DNA from: Bacteroidales bacterium
Lineage (GTDB): Bacteria > Bacteroidota > Bacteroidia > Bacteroidales > UBA7960
Assembly: GCA_007132395.1 (NCBI GenBank)
Contig: SLOR01000047.1
Span: forward strand, 1 to 9,084
Direction: 5' to 3'
DNA length: 9,084 bases
In this document: positions 7,928 to 9,084 of the stretch, piece by piece
Numbering within the stretch: position 1 is the stretch's first letter
Layout of the letters: the number at the start of each line of letters is the position of its first letter
Program-made: the position numbers and the translations under genes
Notes under the pieces: model-generated
Seen by the model: the letters and a program-made list of their open reading frames with translations, nothing else
Databases searched by the model: none
Told to the model about the DNA's origin: nothing

Positions 7928-7956
7928 GTGCAAAAACCTTGTGAGGTGTGCAAAAA
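7928..7956. repeat. Short direct repeat GTGCAAAAA, two copies
   Basis: The nonamer GTGCAAAAA occurs at 7928-7936 and again at 7948-7956, so copies begin 20 bp apart, about two helical turns. The second copy runs into the palindrome at 7953-7966. Two copies on the same DNA face would suit a dimeric regulator, but A-runs repeat easily in AT-rich DNA, so function is uncertain. Confidence 0.35.
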
Positions 7957-7958
7957 TA
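7951..7958 (-). promoter_or_regulatory. Candidate -7 promoter element for mrdA-rodA-nadK
   Basis: The minus strand reads TATTTTTG, an exact match to the Bacteroidota -7 consensus TAnnTTTG, about 110 bases upstream of the mrdA start. No TTTG -33 box was found 19-21 bases further upstream, so this is a single-element match in AT-rich DNA. Its position in the only non-coding gap upstream of mrdA supports it. Confidence 0.3.
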
Positions 7959-7966
7959 CGTATTTT
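7953..7966. promoter_or_regulatory. Perfect 14 bp palindrome, possible operator
   Basis: AAAATACGTATTTT is its own reverse complement over all 14 bases. Allowing one extra A on the left side extends the symmetry to a C at 7951 and a G at 7967. It overlaps the candidate mrdA -7 element, so a protein bound here could block that promoter. No regulator gene is in the window. It is not followed by features of a terminator. Confidence 0.35.
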
Positions 7967-8143
7967 GTTATTTTTTTGCCTTGCCTGAAGCAGGGGTGAA
8001 ACAATTTTGCTAATTTAGAAACCTGCAAGCAATTGGTAAACAGTAAAACTACGGTATTATACGGAGATTTTGCCTGTAAAGTTCTCATATCACAACCGTA
8101 AAATTCAACTTTTATTATACACAACCAAACTCCAAAGTAAGCT

Positions 8144-9084
8144 ATGAGCAAAATAATTGTACTGGGTGCCGGAATGGTAGGAAAAGCCATTGCCATTGAC
8201 CTTTCAAAAAAGCACCATGTGTGTTCGGCCGATATAGACGAAGCATCACTGAAGTTTCTTCATGAAAACTACGGCATAGAAACCATACGGGCAAACCTTA
8301 TGGAAGAGGAAACAATTGTCCGGCTGGTGGCCTCTTTCGACCTGGTAATCTCTGCCGTGCCTGGTTTTATGGGTTATGATGTGGTGCGCACAGTGATTGA
8401 GGCCGGGAAAAACGTGGTGGATATCTCTTTTATGCCCGAAGATTTTATGGACCTCAATGCGCTGGCCGCACGTAAAGGGGTTACCGCCATTACGGATTGT
8501 GGCGTGGCGCCGGGAATGCCCAACCTGATAGCAGGTTACCTGAACGAGCAAATGGATATTGACAGCCTGGAGTATGTGGTAGGAGGTTTGCCCAAAGTAA
8601 AAATCTATCCCTTTTACTACAAAGCCCCGTTTTCGCCCATTGATGTAATTGAGGAATATACCCGTCCGGCCCGCTATGTGGAAAAAGGACAATCCATGAT
8701 GAAACCCGCCATGAGTGAGCCAGAGCTGCTGCACTTCGATAAGGTGGGCACCCTGGAAGCCTTTTTTACCGACGGCCTGCGTTCGCTGCTCGAAAACCTT
8801 TCTCATATCCCCAACATGAAGGAAAAGACCCTGCGCTACCCGGGCCATATTCACCTGGTGCAGGCATTGCAAACCGCCGGATTTTTTGATAAAGATCCTA
8901 TTACTATCAACAATACCGCCATCCGGCCCATTGACTTTACCAGCAAAATACTTATCAACGACTGGAAGCTATCACCCGAAGAAGAGGACTTTACCGTAAT
9001 GCGTATTGCGGTGGAAGGATCCCGCGACGGGCAAAAGGAAAAGGTGGTGTATGAATTGTATGATGCCTACGACCCCAACGAAAA
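8144..9084 (+). CDS. Saccharopine dehydrogenase / L-lysine 6-dehydrogenase family oxidoreductase (partial)
   Basis: This is an NAD(P)-dependent amino-acid dehydrogenase of which 313 residues are visible; the frame is open at the window edge. The N terminus is a Rossmann fold (IIVLGAGMVGKA, with glycines 8, 10 and 13), and Asp30 after a second beta strand suggests NAD preference. SAVP at 70-73 and DCGVAPGMPNL at 118-128 are family motifs. The VGGLP (146-150), HFDKVGTLEAF (197-207) and KTLRYPGH (228-235) blocks resemble L-lysine 6-dehydrogenase, which oxidises the epsilon-amino group of lysine, more than classical saccharopine reductases. So lysine catabolism is the best guess, and substrate is inferred only. 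It is transcribed away from the cell-wall genes across a 305 bp gap. The ATG at 8144 begins the Rossmann strand directly, as expected. No Shine-Dalgarno sequence precedes it. Confidence 0.85.
   Translation, partial: MSKIIVLGAGMVGKAIAIDLSKKHHVCSADIDEASLKFLHENYGIETIRANLMEEETIVRLVASFDLVISAVPGFMGYDVVRTVIEAGKNVVDISFMPEDFMDLNALAARKGVTAITDCGVAPGMPNLIAGYLNEQMDIDSLEYVVGGLPKVKIYPFYYKAPFSPIDVIEEYTRPARYVEKGQSMMKPAMSEPELLHFDKVGTLEAFFTDGLRSLLENLSHIPNMKEKTLRYPGHIHLVQALQTAGFFDKDPITINNTAIRPIDFTSKILINDWKLSPEEEDFTVMRIAVEGSRDGQKEKVVYELYDAYDPNE

Larger units (their letters stand above)
7839..8143. other. Divergent intergenic region between mrdA and a dehydrogenase gene
   Basis: This 305 bp AT-rich stretch must hold the start signals for both mrdA (leftward) and the dehydrogenase gene (rightward). 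It contains a -7-like element for mrdA at 7951-7958, an overlapping perfect 14 bp palindrome at 7953-7966, and two copies of GTGCAAAAA at 7928-7936 and 7948-7956. For the rightward gene no convincing promoter was found. Open frames through it show no recognisable protein, and no MreD remnant was seen. No riboswitch or small RNA could be recognised by eye. Confidence 0.6.

Noticed and set aside
8011..8018. TAATTTAG on the plus strand as the -7 element for the dehydrogenase gene
   Set aside because: It has one mismatch to TAnnTTTG and no -33 TTTG at suitable spacing, so it is not better than chance in AT-rich DNA.
8055..8120. The octamer TATTATAC occurring twice (8055-8062 and 8113-8120) before the dehydrogenase gene
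   Set aside because: It is a short AT-rich word with no symmetry and no clear spacing logic, so chance recurrence is likely.
7903..8196. A 97-codon minus-strand frame in the divergent gap with a hydrophobic start
   Set aside because: It begins inside the antisense of the dehydrogenase coding start, and shows no resemblance to MreD or another known small membrane protein.
8246..8872. A 208-codon open frame on the minus strand
   Set aside because: It is antisense to the dehydrogenase gene, whose Rossmann and family motifs are clear. The protein is rich in His and Gln, as expected for a shadow frame.

Overview
The window is ordinary chromosomal sequence from a member of the Bacteroidota, probably close to the Bacteroidales. 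The signs are the protein types (two DUF6089/PorG-like barrels next to uppS and bamA, and a Bacteroidetes-type PBP2 and RodA), the general lack of Shine-Dalgarno sequences before start codons, AT-rich gaps between genes, and -7-like elements of the TAnnTTTG type. No rRNA, tRNA, CRISPR array, insertion sequence, phage gene or intact terminator was seen.

Layout. From 7838 down to position 1, all genes lie on the minus strand, in transcription order: mrdA (PBP2, 7838-6006), rodA (5991-4729), nadK (4707-3826), a DUF6089 outer-membrane barrel (3668-2700), a second DUF6089/PorG-like barrel (2555-1701), uppS (1607-882) and the 5' part of bamA (818 to the window edge). The gaps are 14 and 21 bp in the first three genes, then 157, 144, 93 and 63 bp. 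This suggests a tight mrdA-rodA-nadK unit followed by a looser group that may have its own promoters. A 305 bp non-coding gap (7839-8143) separates mrdA from a divergent plus-strand gene of the saccharopine dehydrogenase / L-lysine 6-dehydrogenase family (8144 to the window edge).

How the genes fit together. Most of the minus-strand genes serve the cell envelope. UppS makes the undecaprenyl carrier lipid. RodA (glycosyltransferase) and PBP2 (transpeptidase) form the elongasome peptidoglycan synthase. BamA inserts outer-membrane barrels. The DUF6089 proteins are themselves predicted barrels related to PorG of the type IX secretion system. NadK supplies NADP and is the metabolic exception. The order DUF6089-uppS-bamA is a familiar Bacteroidota arrangement.

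The points most worth a second look are the tandem DUF6089 pair, a Cys/Cys/His/Cys cluster around the SxN motif of PBP2 that could bind zinc, a perfect 14 bp palindrome overlapping a candidate mrdA promoter, an Arg-to-Gln change in a conserved UppS motif, and the absence of mreBCD directly upstream of mrdA. I did not find a clear case for a wholly new system here.
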